NCBI GenBank assembly: GCA_013400975.1 | Contig: WBMZ01006402.1 | Coordinates: 124,001-188,000 of the forward strand | Length of the DNA stretch: 64,000 nucleotides | Direction: 5' to 3' | Source: Atrichornis clamosus | Lineage: Eukaryota; Chordata; Aves; Passeriformes; Menuridae | Shown here: positions 38,601-51,767 of the stretch, piece after piece | Position numbering within the stretch: position 1 is the first letter of the stretch | How the letters are laid out: the number at the start of each line of letters is the position of its first letter | Position numbers and translations under genes: made by a program | Notes under the pieces: model-generated | What the model saw: only the letters and a program-made list of their open reading frames with translations | What the model was told of the DNA's origin: nothing | Databases searched by the model: none

Positions 38601-40149
38601 CAGCCAAAGAAGCACAGCCTGCTTCTGGCAGTAGGTCCCAACCCTTCAGTCCCCTTGGCCAGAACATTTGGGCACAGCTGCTGCAGAGCACAAGACAAAC
38701 AGGACAGCAGCATAACACAGCCTGCTCACCAGGATCACCGTGATCATGGGAGAAACTCTTCCTTTTCCCTCTGCACTCATCAGTAATGAAGGAGGAATAT
38801 TCTCAACTCCTGCTATAAGAATAATGCAAAACATTCTGTTATTGATCATTAGATGAAAAAATCCTCTTTAATGTGGCCATTGAGTCTGACAGCTAATTTA
38901 GCTGTAAACACGCAGAAAGTGGCAAAAAGAACAAGAGAAACAAGGCACAATCAATTCCTATGTTATGCTTGGTGGTGCTACACAGGTTACACTGGGAGCT
39001 GTATTAGCATATGACCTACATTTTAAAATTAATTTAGTTCTCAAGTTAGGTGTTCAGGGTTTTTCACTCCTGCAGGCAATTGGTGTTATTGTATGTGTAT
39101 TAATATATCAGCTCCACCATGTGTTTCCCCTCCCCTCCAGTGTTTGCAAGGGAGGTTTTAACTAGCAGGGGGAGGGTCTTCTCATAATCAAGGTCCAAGC
39201 ATTGCTGACTCTCCTGTTTTGCACGCTGCAACACTCATGTCAGCAAAGCAGCAGTAACAACTGATGAGTGTTCACATGGGACCTTTCAAAGCTCCAAGGA
39301 CAAAGAATAATCTGTATTTGAAATAGAGGAGGAGGAAGAAACTAAATGAGAAGGCAGAGCCTGTTAAGGTTTGCAAGTTAAAAAAAAAAGCTATAAAAAA
39401 ATCAAAAGGAGAAAAAAAAAAACCCAAGTTGATCAGAGTTGATGGAGGGTTAGAAGAAAGGTTTCAGCAAGGCTTTGAAAGAGATGAAACAAATTTTGAG
39501 AGAAAGTTGATATGAATAGCTAAAATTACTACCATAATAGATATCTTTTTGAAATTGTCTAATAAGAAACAAACTCTGCGTAAGTGGGAAATAGTATTTG
39601 ATTCTGTTCGGTTATTTTACAGCAAGGCTACATATGGAAATACTAAAAGGTAGGATTACATTTATTTTCTTAAATAGTTTGGGGGATTGACATGAAGACA
39701 ATTAAACAACCTCTGAGAAGCACTTTAAAAGACCACTTGGGAAGTATGAAAATATCAGGAGGAAAACACAGATACACTAATTTTAAAACAGAAGAACCAG
39801 TGTTTACAGCAATTGTCACCCAGTAGAGCACTTAAAAATGACTTTGTAATTTCAGACACTGCGAAAAAAATTACAGGAGTTAATATTGGTGACCAGTCCT
39901 CGGAGACAACATCATACTCACTGAATAAGTGGTTCCTAGGACATTACAGCAGCTAATACAAACTGAAATAGGATACTTCCACATCAACTAAGTCTTTGAA
40001 GAAGAAGCCCCTTCCTTCCCCATTTCAGAAACTTTGCTCCATCTATGTTTTATGGCACCTTGTAGTATTTGCATCACCTGCAACCAGCTTTAGAAAGTTC
40101 AGGTTCCTCACGTGAGGGAATTACTACATTAGATATTAAACAGGTGTTA
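35601..40149. other. Unique non-coding DNA
   Basis: A-runs lie at 36263-36276 and 37613-37625. A purine-rich stretch lies at about 36298-36360, and a CpG-containing patch at about 36395-36485. The short frames present match nothing known, and no gene or clear repeat was recognised. Confidence 0.6.
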
Positions 40150-40780
40150 ACATTTTGACACTGTCCCACACGACATCCTGTCACTAAACTGCAGAGACAC
40201 AGACTTGGCAGGACCACCCCATGGATAAGGAATTGGCTGCGTGGCAGTTGTGGTCAATGGCTCCATGTCCAGGTGGAGGGCAGTGACCAGTGGCGTTCCG
40301 CAGAGGTTGGTACTGGGAGCAGCACTGTTAACATCTTTGTCAGCAACACAGACTGTGGGATTTGAGTGCACCCTCAGACAGTTCACTGACAACACCAAGC
40401 TGTGCAGTGCAGTTGACAGGCTGGAGGGGAAGGGATGCCATCCAGAGGGACCTGGACAGGCTTCAGAGGTGGCCTGTGTGAACCTCATGAAGTACAACAC
40501 CACCAAATGCAAGGTTCTGCACTCAGGTCGGGCAATCCCAAGCACAAATACAGGCTGAACAGAGTATGGATTGAGAGGAGCCCTGAGGAGAAAGACTTGA
40601 GGGATCTGGCGGACAAGAAGTTCAACATGACCCAGCAATGTGCACTCACGGACCAGAAAGCCAATTGTGTCCTGGGCTGCATCCAAAGCAGTGTGGCCAG
40701 CAGGGTGAGGGAAGGGGTTCTGCCTCCGTGCTCTGCTCAGGTGAGACCCCACCTGGAATGCTACATTCAGAATCCATCCC
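40150..40780 (+). pseudogene. CR1 LINE ORF2 fragment (reverse transcriptase, C-terminal part), broken
   Basis: The plus strand encodes pieces of a CR1 reverse transcriptase. They run from FDTVPHDIL (about 40154) through NGSMSRWR, VTSGVPQ, ECTLRQFTDNTKL, CVNLMKYN, KCKVLHSGR, SPEEKDL, QQCALTDQKANCVLGCI and VRPHLEC (about 40760). In a live element ORF2 copies the RNA at the insertion site. Here the catalytic FADD-type motif reads FTDN (40382-40393), so an active-site aspartate is lost. Single-base shifts occur near 40426-40429 (gain), 40469-40472 (loss) and 40530-40532 (loss), and there is a short deletion before 40241. The N-terminal endonuclease, most of the fingers and palm, and the 3' end are missing. 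A 211-codon minus-strand frame over the same span is an antisense shadow. Confidence 0.92.
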
Positions 40781-40849
40781 ATCTATGAAAACATAAACAG
40801 AATGTTGCTTGCAGGCTGTTTCTTGCAAAGTTAAGTCAAAGAAAAGGAT

Positions 40850-41000
40850 TTTTATTTTGCAATTGTAAATTTACACTCTAATTTTTCTCTCTGTGGAGGA
40901 AACAGGCAATAATGTTAATGCGCCATTAGCATGAATTCTGAATTTAGTGGCTAGATTATATTCAAGGTGGACAATTTGTTGACACATACCAGTCCTCATA
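40850..41000. promoter_or_regulatory. Candidate conserved non-coding element
   Basis: A short unique block with GCAATTGTAAATTTAC, AATAATGTTAATGCGCC and ATTAGCATGAATTC words contains several TAAT or ATTA homeodomain cores and a retained CpG. It lies between the CR1 ORF2 fragment and the open stretch that follows. The call rests on texture only. Confidence 0.25.
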
Positions 41001-41520
41001 TTTGTGGGGTCTACAGAAGGACAAGTTCCTTATCGTGTGACTAGAGGTGTACTCAGAGTTATTCTCTGGGTCCCACCTCGTTCCCTAGGCAGAGAGGGTA
41101 AGGACTGTGATGCAACTCAGCTCAGGCAACCTAACACAGAAGAACCTGCTCCGTTACATGGCACCACATGTGCTCCTCGTTTGAGCAATGCTGTCATCTT
41201 GTTCAAACAGCAGAAGCACATCCCCTTGCTCCTGCGACAGGAGGGGATTTGCACAGTTCTAAAGTTGGGACAACAGGGAATGGTTAAGCATGATCAGAGG
41301 GCTGCTCAACAGGGAGTTCCAGGAAGTCATACCCACTACCCCACAGGCACTGGGATGATTTTTCCAGTCTACACAATATTATCTACGATGGAATGCCCTC
41401 TTGATCTACATGGTGGAACTATTTATCATCTTCACTCTTCTCTTGTCTTTTTTTTCCCTCACAATAAAGCTTGAATAATCTCCGTACCTCTTGTGGGAAC
41501 TATGGGTATCCTTTAATTTT
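41001..41520 (+). other. Unexplained open stretch ending in a polyadenylation-like signal
   Basis: One plus-strand frame stays open for 156 codons (41004-41474) from a GTG. The first in-frame ATG leaves only about 64 codons. The frame closes at a TGA (41472-41474) just after AATAAAGC (AATAAA at 41463-41468), which a T-rich run precedes and a GT-rich word (CTTGTGGG) follows. That arrangement resembles the polyadenylation region of an LTR or the end of a transcript. The product has no domain I recognise. Clear terminal TG..CA ends with a target duplication were not found, so a solo LTR is only one possibility. Confidence 0.25.
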
Positions 41521-44500
41521 CTTTTCTCAGTTTGCATAACTCCAAGATAAATTTAGCAAGAAACTCCTGTAATGCCCTCAGGACAAGAAGAAGAAAAGTG
41601 AGATTTAAAAGTAAATGAAAGATGACAGCTAAATCTTTAAAATCATAGAAACACTAATCCCTGTTAACTACAGCATCTCCAAATCACATGAGTTCACTGA
41701 TCAGAGCATGCTATTTGTCCTTCTAGGTAGAGAGAGGCATTTTGAACAGCTCCTGTGTGAGCCAATAGTATCATATTTAGAGGAAATAAATAATGTAACT
41801 GTAATCACTACCAAGAAATACTTACAATTTAATTAAAGGCAAGGAATCTTTGTCAGTGTCTAACTAAAGCTCTCTATGGACATGATTTTCAGAAGCACTG
41901 AAATTTCAGAGAGAGTAAAGTAATTTTGGTCATCTTCTTCGCCAAGCTTCCAATTCATGAGAAATGCTGACTATACACAAATATATCTAGTTCTCAGATG
42001 GATTTTGAGGTAATTAAATCCAGTCCCTCGTCCCAGAAGCCAAACATAGTAAACCTTTTTTTACAGATATGTACCAAAACCAGTGCCAGCTGGAGAGGTG
42101 TCCTTCAGCAGGAGTAGAGAAGGTGACTGCTCTGCTGCCAGGTGGTGGTGCTTGGTCACAGTCAGCTCTGTAAGCACCTAGGCCTACACAAGTGAGGGGA
42201 AGCTCAACTCTGAAAATGCTCCTTGAAAGGTTTGAAAAATATGCCTCTCTCTACTTTTAAATGTCATGCTCAGCCATGCAAACCAAAACAAGCAACACTC
42301 CTGCTCTCACCATTGTCACAGCTGTGCTTGTCAAAAGATGATAATTATCATTGTATATGGGAAGCCAAATGAGCATTAAACAAATTCAAGCTCAGGGCTC
42401 CCTTTTTTGCAAGATAACATCAGATATTAGCCACCATTTCTTGCCTCATCACATGCTGATCTACTCAGTAATCAGGATTTTAATTACAGAAATCTGTCTC
42501 TGGGTATTTTCTTGCATAACAACTAAAAGGCATGAGCATACTGAACTTGACTAGAGTAGAGATTTGTGTGAGAGACAAAAATCCAAATCAGGATAAAGGT
42601 TTTCAAACTCTCCAAAGTTCATGCGTGCTGAGATCCACAGTTTTATATCAGGGTGTGTAAAGCTATGGTTTTGCGGCTTTAGTTTTACTCTGACCCTGGA
42701 AAGAGTTTTGGTAATTGGAGACATATGCATGTATTTGCATACACAGACACTGGCCAGCATTATATGGAAGGAGATGTTTATGCTGGCAGTTTGCAAAGTG
42801 CTGGCTCTCGCCTTTGCTTGTTGCAGGGAAATCTGATGAAGGATCTGACCTGCAACCTTCATCTCCTGACAGGGCAACCTCAAGCAGTTCAGAAGTCTGC
42901 TTATTTCTGATAAACACTCTCCAATTTGATGGCTTAATAACATCTGTCTGGTGAGTCTTCAACCTGAACAAGGCAACCTCTTGGGTTAAGGACCTCTCAC
43001 TGGCTTCAGCATTTTCCCATTCACACTTCCAGTCCCAAACACAACCAAAAATAGCCTGGCACCATAAAGATTAAAATTACAGATAAATTCAGCTCTGTGC
43101 TGGTGGGGAAAAGAGGCAGTGGTTTAATCCTTGTTCAAGCATAAAGAACTTGCAAATCCCACTACAGTGCCCATGTCCCTAACTCTTCAAGGTATTGGGT
43201 TTTACGGGGACACACAGACAGCAGCTACTTGGTTTTCAGCAGGGTATCCAAAATTAGAACTTGACTTTGGGTTTTGAGAGATGAAATTCTTTACCTGATA
43301 TTTTGTCATCCTATGTGAGGATGGCAAAACACAACAGCCATGTCACATACTAGCTATGTAAAAACTACTGTTACCATGCTTCTGCACCAGTTAAAGTGAT
43401 GCTGCCTAAAAGAAGCACCTGCTCACTTCTTTTATTTCTATGCCATAAATAGATGTCATATTACATCATTTCCTTTCACATTAAGTACTCTATTAACTTA
43501 CAGTAATTTTTACACAGGTTTAAGTTACCATGGAAAAAATTTAATTTTTACTAAGGTTAGAGCCAAAATGGTCTCAGTCCTTGAGATGCATGAGGCTCAC
43601 TAACATCCCACATGAGCAGCTGACAACACTCTAAGCTAGGAAAAGCTTGGAACAGAGAGACTCTGAACAACCTGATCCAAGAAAACATGATAGGACACAA
43701 GTATCAAGCCCTTCACATCACAGAAAAATTAGTTCAGTTTAACTTCTTCATTAGCCAGCTTTTACTATCAAATGCAATATATAGATTAAATTAAGATCTT
43801 CAACAAGATGATTAAGAGATAGATTCAAGGGATGTGGGGAGGAAAAAGTAGAAAGTGATGATTAATAGACATAAATACCCATGGAGACAACTGAGGAACA
43901 GAGTTTTTATGATATAGCATAGTGAGTTTGAAAGGCAGAATGTTGCAACACAGGGAAAACAGAAGTTCCCAAGGTAACTATTTTCCATAATTTGCATTTT
44001 TTTTTACAATTTATTAGCTTAAATTATTTCTCCCCTCAGTGCAAGCTCCCACCTCTTTCAGTAGTTTCACAAACAGGAGTTTTTCAGGTCTTAATATCTT
44101 TAGATGTCCCAGATGCTATAATTCCAACACTTAAGACAACGCAAGAGAGAGGCTTCTAGTCTAGGCTCTGAGTCTCTCCTCTGAGGAGTCTGTCTCTGCA
44201 TTCACTACAAGGGAGATTAAGTTCCTAATCAACACAATTCCAATGCCTGGAGCCAGATGATGCAAAGCCTCCCCGCTCCAGCACCACTCCTGCTCCCTTT
44301 AGCACATCCCGTGCACTCTGCACGCCAACTCAGAAGGTCACAAGGAAGACTTTCAGTTCACGTCCAAAGACACGACTTAGAGCAATGCTGAGCACTTGCC
44401 AATTTAAATCTCTGAAGGCAAGGCAGAGGGACTGTTGGAGATAATTCAAAGACAAAATTATAAACAAAGTCTTTCACAGCAATACTGTGCTGATGCAACT

Positions 44501-47500
44501 GCATCTTTCGAAACTGGCTGAATGACATCTCCACTTCCATACTGCAAGGGCCAAGTGGGAAGCAAGGCAGAAAGTACAACTCCCATCAAAGCCAACTCCT
44601 CTGCAGTAGAGCAGAACTCATACAAAAAAAAAATTGGACAGCCTTGGGTTGCTTTTAATTTTTATAACATACAGCTTGCCCTAGTTTATACATGCTGCAG
44701 CATTAGACAATTAGACATGCTGAAGTATCATTATTCGCCTGACTCGCAACTGAACATCCTGTCTTCACTCCCCTGCCCTCCCCTGAGTGTGGACCCTTAT
44801 CCTCATTTTGCAACTCTCACAAAATAGCTGCCTCACAATGATAATTATTCCACTGTTTGTTGGTTTTATTAGCTGTATTTTCTAAATCCAAAATGGCATT
44901 ATTTCTCGAGAATCTTATTTGCAAATTCTGGCCTAGCAGAGTTCTTTCAATCAGTTTTTCTCTGTTTTCACATCTTCATAGGGAAATAGCTTACTTGAAG
45001 TTAAGATTGCCAAATTTAAGCTCATGAGCCAGGTATATAATAGAATTATGATGTTTTTCAAAAATCACTAGCCTTTTGAAGAAAGTGTCAAAAAGCAGGA
45101 GAAAAGGGTGTTGGAGAAATAGCAACAGCTGCAAATATTTTATAAAGCAACCCCACTATAAGGTTTACAGCTTTTTCCCAAGGCATAGAAACAATGTTTC
45201 CCCTGTGACCTTGAGTGAAATTAATATAACGGAAGGATCACAAGCTGCCAGATTCTTGTAAAATGTCTAACTCTTGATGAACTTTGCCAGAGAGACAGCA
45301 CTTGTAGAACTGCACAATTCATAGCAAAACACTGAAATGCGGTACATACAGAATACTTGAGAGTGGACACTCGAAAACCTTTTCTTTAAGTCATTTCAAA
45401 TGATATGCTACTTTAAGGCAACGTTAGCATCCCTTACTCATGCCAATGAATCAGGTCATGTGATCATGTATTCCCATTTGTTTACAATATCAGATAATGT
45501 TGGAGAGACTTTTAAAATTGCTTGCTGTGGCTACTTTCTGTCCAAACCTACACTGCATTAGTTACCATTAATACTGCTCTGAAGCACCAAATGCCAAGAA
45601 AAGTAGCCACTTATTCTGAAAAATGTCTAAAAATGACACTACTTCAACATCCATCATCTTGTTTCTTGAAGCCCTAAGGAGTTCTTAGCTAGTCTAAGCC
45701 TCCCAAAGCAGGCTATCACTAATAGCAGATATACCCTATTTTTAGATCTACCTGCTTGTGACATAGCTTTGTAAAACTAGTTTCAGTTTATTCCTAAATT
45801 TTCTTCTATTTTGAAGATCAGGCATTTACAGTAGAGAGGCAGGTAGGAGAAAGAGGAAAACACTCAGGCTACAGTTTCTTAGCTAGATACTTAGGTTGTT
45901 TTCTGAAGGTGTTTAGATAAGTTTTGAGGACTTTATTAACATAATTTCAAAAGCAAAGCAAGTGGAAAAAAATAGGTGTAATTTATCCCATGATGTTTAC
46001 TATGCCAAATGCTGGAATCCATGGAGAATCAAAACAGAGAAACAACTTAACCTACAAATTTAGTATCTTTTCCTATACATTGAATAATATTAACTAGCAA
46101 CTAGTTAATAAGCAACCCTCATGCTAGGATGAAGATAATAATTGTGTGTGTTTTCTGACAGGACTTTATATATAAAGGCTCTATCACTTCTGAGGATCAG
46201 TATTCCCGAAACTGGACACACAGTTGCCCAGAGTAGGAAGTGTGAAGAGTAGTTTCCAGACAACCTCAAGTTCTGCTCAGGGTCCTTGCAAATACTACAG
46301 AACTGGATTAAACTATGGATTTATTTGGAAAGTTCAGAGCTTTCCTGACTCAAGGGAGACTGAATAGCTCGTGCTCACTCTATAGCTCAAGAAGTAGTAT
46401 TTTCTCAGGCAAAGGCTGATGAGTTCGCTGCAGATGAGTTTAACATTTCAGAGCCTCCTTGTTTCTTTATTCCATCCACCCAGACAAGACAGAGTAGTAC
46501 TTGGAATTGAAATCTGTGGGGATTTCTTCTCCAAGTTGAACAATTGTGTTGCTTTGAAGATCTACTATATTTTTTACTCACATTTGCTCGGTAGAATAAT
46601 CACATTTGAGCAGAGATATGGTCACAAGGGATATATTTTTCTCCAAATAAAGCCATAAAAATTTCCAACCAGGAGTTAAAATAGCCAGCCTCAGGAAACT
46701 GCAGCAATTAGTTAAAAAACCAGTCAGTCAGGTGCATTACTATTGCAATTGCCCACAAAGCATGAGGAGTTATATGGCAAACTCTTGTGCCATTCCCAGT
46801 TTCTGGAAGCTCAGCACAGTGCTGCCACTTGCAGGTTCTCAAGAGTGGGGAAGGCAGACAGTCCTGGTGGGGAGCCCCACAGGCTGCCCTTGCATCTGTG
46901 CTCTTACCTCTCCTGTGTGGACTTCCTGCAGCATGAGGGAACAGGATGTTCATCACTAGTCAGTCACAATCTGTAGCCAAAACACCAGATGGCAGTGAAA
47001 TAGAAGAGGGGAGTTACTATTCTCTTCTGACCCTGTTTTTTCAACAGGACAGGGGCAACGTTCGAGGCATGAGATGTAAGAAAAGACAACTATGGCAGGG
47101 TGAAATATCAATCTACAGGTTCAGGTGGCCAAATGTAGCTGAAGTTCATAGATGGACAGACTCAGGGATTCTCTAGACCCTATTCTTGGACACTCCTTGA
47201 AAGTAAAATATCAGAAAAGCTACATTTGTCTGCAACAGCAGTCATTGTTTGAGGCAAAATATAATTTTATATCAGAATATTAGATATCCCAGAATAAAAA
47301 TATGCAGGTAAGAGGGGGATATTATGCAGAAGAAAAAAATACCCCATCAAATTGAAACACAATTTGAAAGTCCCATATCACTGAGGATCATGATTTTAAA
47401 AAGCCTGCTCTGAGTCAAGAAGAGCAGACTCTTTTTCTTTGAGGGTCTCAGTAGCCATTTCATGAAGCCATTTAGTTGCCATAGGGGGTTAGTAAGAGTT

Positions 47501-48339
47501 TAGCTTAGGGAGTATTTCACAAGAAATCTTAGTTCAAAAGACCAAGACAGAAGAAGTAACCTAGAGAACAGAAAACCTTACTGTGTGTTTCAGTTACAGC
47601 CTTTTTAGAGGATGCAATATGACGTGTGATTGCAACAGGATTCAATGTTCTCATGGGAGCATACACCAGTATTAACAGAACTCTTCAGACACAAAATTAA
47701 CCTCAAGTATTCAGTAGCTTGAGCCCCATATTCTTCCACCACTACACAAGGGCTCAAGGAAGTTGACACAATTTGGATGGGTACTTTTCAAATCTCAATC
47801 TCTACCTGTTGGATTACAGGCCAACCTTCCTTTTTTTTCAGGTTCAAAGACCTGACACCATATCCTACTTCACAGAAATGGACTGGCCCTAACTAGTACA
47901 AGGGTAAAAATTAATTTGGAAGAATTATGTCAACTCCAAGTTTACCCTGGACTGGGCCACTGAGAGGAGTACACTAACACAGACAAGAGAATATGAGTAC
48001 CTAATTCATTCCTTTACACCTTTCCTATCTTTAAGCATTATTCTTAGACCAATTTTTAGAATCCCAGATTATCTCCAGCACTTCTGGAATGTAATGCATC
48101 CTATTTAGAGCTACCTCTTTCATGCCTGTCCCACACAGCAGGGAAAACAAATCTGGAGACAATGGGACTTGTCCATACTCTTGGGAAGGTAGAAGCAACT
48201 TTGGATGTTTTTAGGAATCCTTTTATGAAAGTCATCCCACAAACATAGTAAAAGGACAGGTAGTCATTGTATTGCTCTCCACTGTGTCGTTTGCTTCACA
48301 CTCAATCTTTTCACCATATTCTTCAATGAATACTATGTT
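41521..48339. other. Unique non-coding DNA
   Basis: No gene was recognised in this long stretch. Frames of 130 codons (42551-42943 minus) and 101 codons (44522-44827 plus) match nothing known, and the first overlaps opposite-strand frames. A weak CTCF-like GCCAGGTGG occurs near 42139 but is incomplete. A TATATAAAG word lies near 46169. No repeat family was seen. Confidence 0.6.
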
Positions 48340-48620
48340 TATCAAGCCTAAGAGGAATAGTTACTAGAATTCTAGTATATTAGAATTTTATGTATATGCA
48401 AAAGTACATATTAATGAAATAGAAAAATTAGCACTTAGCAGAGACTATACATAGCATCTAAAAATATTTCACTGCTGAATTGCAATTGAGATTGATAAAG
48501 ATAGAGCTTTATACAGTATTTAGTCATGGATAAATAATGCAATTAATCATGTGCATGTGAATTTGAAGAAGAGAAAAAGAATATTATCCCTTCATGTTCT
48601 GTAATACTGGCAGCCTTAGG
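48340..48620. promoter_or_regulatory. Candidate AT-rich conserved element with perfect palindrome
   Basis: A 16-base perfect palindrome, TACTAGAATTCTAGTA, lies at 48362-48377. Downstream are TTGCAATTGAGATTG and TGCAATTAATCATG, both rich in homeodomain or C/EBP-like cores, in repeat-free sequence. The mix suggests a regulatory element. Conservation is unproven. Confidence 0.3.
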
Positions 48621-51600
48621 TTAAACAGAATTTCAAAGTGTTTCTTAGCTGAATCTAGTATTCCACTCTTTTGAGGAAAGTGATTGGATACCACTTAAAA
48701 GACCAATAATCCTGCAAAGAGGAAGACCACATTACCACAAGCAACTAAGAAAGAGTCCAACAGTCAACTATTAAACAACATTTACCAACAGGCCTGGCAT
48801 GCTCTAAAATAATTTAACATTCTCTTACAGTAGTTGCAAAATATGTTGCTGTTTAAATCACACACCGAGCATGAGAGAACAGCTCCCAGCAAGAAAAGTC
48901 TCTTGGGAGAAGCTGAAAGCACTCACCACAGTGAGACATTTCAGAACCTGTCCCTTAGACATTGACATTATTCTTGGACTTGGATTACAGGAAGGGCTGA
49001 TTTTTCAGGTTGACAACAAAACAGAGAAGACAGGAGAGGGTCTTAACTCCAACCCCTCTGAAATTCCATTTTTGTCACAACAGTGAAAGCAAGCCATTTC
49101 CCTGGGCACAAAACACGTTTTCAGTACAAAACATTTCATTTGCAGGTACTTGGAGGAGAATCGAGTGAAGAAAAGGGCCAGATGCACACAACTGCAGGAG
49201 GCCACTGCATACCCCACTTACTTCAAAGTGGATAAAGCTCTCACCCTGTCTCAGATCCCTTCTCTGCCTGAGAATGAATGAATGCTCATACTGTACACAT
49301 GGCTAGAGGCCCCCGAAAGGGTACCCTGGCAATGTAGGACATGGAAACCCAGGAAGGTGGTGCTGGTGGTTACTGCACAGTCCCAGGTAAATCAGGAACA
49401 AACTCACAGAGGCAGAGACCAGCTTTGTCTTAACAGTCTCACAGTAGTGGGAGTGGCTGCCTCTGAAATGCTTAGCTTGCAGCTTTCCCCGAATTATGAG
49501 TTTCACACGTAAAATACTGAGATACCAGTTGAGTAATCAGTGGAATCTGATATTTTCCCCTCAGTCAGGGGTCAGGACAGTTCCCCAGAGATAGAACCTC
49601 TCAGCTCTAGACTCTACTACATCCTCTTAGCATCAGGAGGGAGGACTGAGGGGTGCCCTTGCTTATCTTCTTGGCTCATCCTACCCACATTTGGCAGGGT
49701 GCTGGAAGGCAGCAGCTGTAGTTTGACATTCCCACAGCACCATTTGCTACACCAAACAAGATGAACAAAACCAACACTTTCCAAAAGCAGCCCTCCCCTT
49801 ACCACTTACCCCACTGCCACCCCAAGCACCAGTTCCTCCTTCCATACATCCTGTCTACCCAAAATATGCTTTTTAATCTAGGTAGCAAACTTTACCTAAG
49901 ATATCAAAAACTTCTAACTTGGGGGAAATATGACCTTTCCTCCACATTTATTCCAGTCTGCTTTTGTTGCTCCCTTCTCTGATGGGGCAACTAATTTGGA
50001 GCCAAACTGAGGGCAGGGGACCTGCATGCCTCCCCTCAGAGAAGGTGATGCCCACACTCTAACAAGCAAACTGGCTGGGGACTTGCCTGCTTGTGCAGTC
50101 ATCCCACTCTTCTGAGGCCTTCGGCTTCTATTCTCAGGGGAGAAGAGGGATCAGACTCCTCTTTCTACGCTTGGGAGATCAAGACTTAAGGATGGACCGT
50201 TGTGTTGTATTATTGAAAAATATAAGCCTTCCAATTGTACCACTCACCACAGTAATATGTTCCTTCTTTGGCATTCCAGAAAGGCTTCTGTGACCCTCCC
50301 TCAGCACATTTTGCACCCCAGGGCTCTGCAGGTAGCATTGATGTCCCCTAATGAACATAAGCCTTTCTTTTTCCTTGCTGTGGGGCAGGCACTGCAACTT
50401 AGCGCAAGTTACTGTGTGAATAAACAGGGTGTGCCAGGTCCATCTTGACACAAGTAGCCCTTTGACACCCTTCTGGTGATGCCAGAGAGCACTGATGGGA
50501 TCTCAAGTGATCCTTATGCCCAATTTAAGGTATTTTTGTGGTGCCAAGGACATGTAAAGTAACCTCAGAATAAATTAAATCAGGCTCAGCAAGGATAGAA
50601 ATGTTACAATGGTATTTCTGTGGGAACTTTCCCAAAAGGCATCTCCCACTGAAACTCTACTCAAGTCTAGTGCTCATTCTGCTGGTCACATGTGGCTCCC
50701 AGACCTTTTCAGCTCATCAGCCTCTGAACATATGTGATGGCGTCTCTGTGCAGTGGAAAAAAAAAAAAAAAGGAAAAAAGAAAAAAGGTGGCTCCGTTTC
50801 CAGCTCCACAAAGGATATGAGCAAGCTGTGTCTGCTTCTGCAGCCCATGTCAGTCAGTAAAATTAGATCCGTACATCCATCTCCCTTGAAGACAAGTAAC
50901 TAGCTACACATTAGGCTGTACAGGGCTCTGATAGAGGCACGAGTGCTATGGGAGAACAGGAATAAGAATTCTGGCTTGGTTCTGCCATTGCCAAGGTCTT
51001 TCCAACAGCTGGTCATCTAGGAGAGCAGCAGGGAACAGTCTGCAAGGGCTGTGAGGAGATACAATGGGCACTCTTCAAATTATAGTGGTATAAATATATC
51101 TATAATGCCTTCTTTTAATTGTGACTCTGATTAGCTTTTTTTCAGCAAAACATAGGAAAAAATACCTGTACATTTATAATTATTTTAGAGATTTTTTTTT
51201 TGCTTTTGAGTTTTAAGATGAAAGCAAACAGTCCAAGGTTACCCTAAAGAGAATCTAGGTATGTGAAACTCTTGTTAATTCTGCCTATAGGGAAAAAAAT
51301 AGGCTTCTTTAGACTTTTAAAAGGATGTTTCATACCATAATAAATGCAATAGAACTAAAATAATAATAATAGATGCAACTTATTGATTGTTTTAGAAGGG
51401 TAAGAGAGGCTAATTTTCCATAGATAAGGCCAGTACTGTCTCTAGTGTTTATGCTGAAGGTTATACTCACAAGACTTTTACAAAACTGCTGCCATTTCAT
51501 GCAAATTCTTTTGCAAACTGTACTAAAAACATTTACTGTGATCTTTTTAACTTCTGTTTCTGTGTCTGCAGTAAGAGGGAAGTTGTTTGAAAATGCAGAG

Positions 51601-51743
51601 ACCAATGAGCACTTCTGTGGTATATAAACTGAGGATGCCCCAAGCATTATATCAATTTGGGCCTTTGCTTTTATTTTTCCTTCAGATTAAATCAAGAGCA
51701 TTAAAGAAAAAAATAATAAAAAGCCTCCTGAAGGGGTTAAATT
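48621..51743. other. Unique non-coding DNA
   Basis: A polypurine tract of A-runs broken by G lies at 50754-50789, with 15 consecutive A at 50757-50771. Overlapping opposite-strand frames at 50179-50451 are mirror shadows. No gene was recognised. Confidence 0.6.
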
Positions 51744-51767
51744 TTTCCCTTACAGTTTCCCTTACAG
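51744..51767. repeat. 12-bp perfect tandem duplication
   Basis: TTTCCCTTACAG occurs twice in direct succession (51744-51755 and 51756-51767). Each copy resembles a splice acceptor (pyrimidine tract plus CAG), giving two adjacent acceptor-like sites. It may be only a slippage duplication. Confidence 0.85.

Noticed and set aside
40147..40782. 211-codon minus-strand frame, the longest in the window
   Set aside because: It is the antisense of a CR1 ORF2 fragment whose plus strand shows clear reverse-transcriptase motifs.
42130..42160. Possible CTCF site (GCCAGGTGG)
   Set aside because: The match covers only part of the motif and lacks the flanking conserved positions.
43640..43690. Possible additional CR1 fragment (GAACAACCTGATCCAAG)
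   Set aside because: Only one short word resembles CR1, and the expected neighbouring landmarks are absent.
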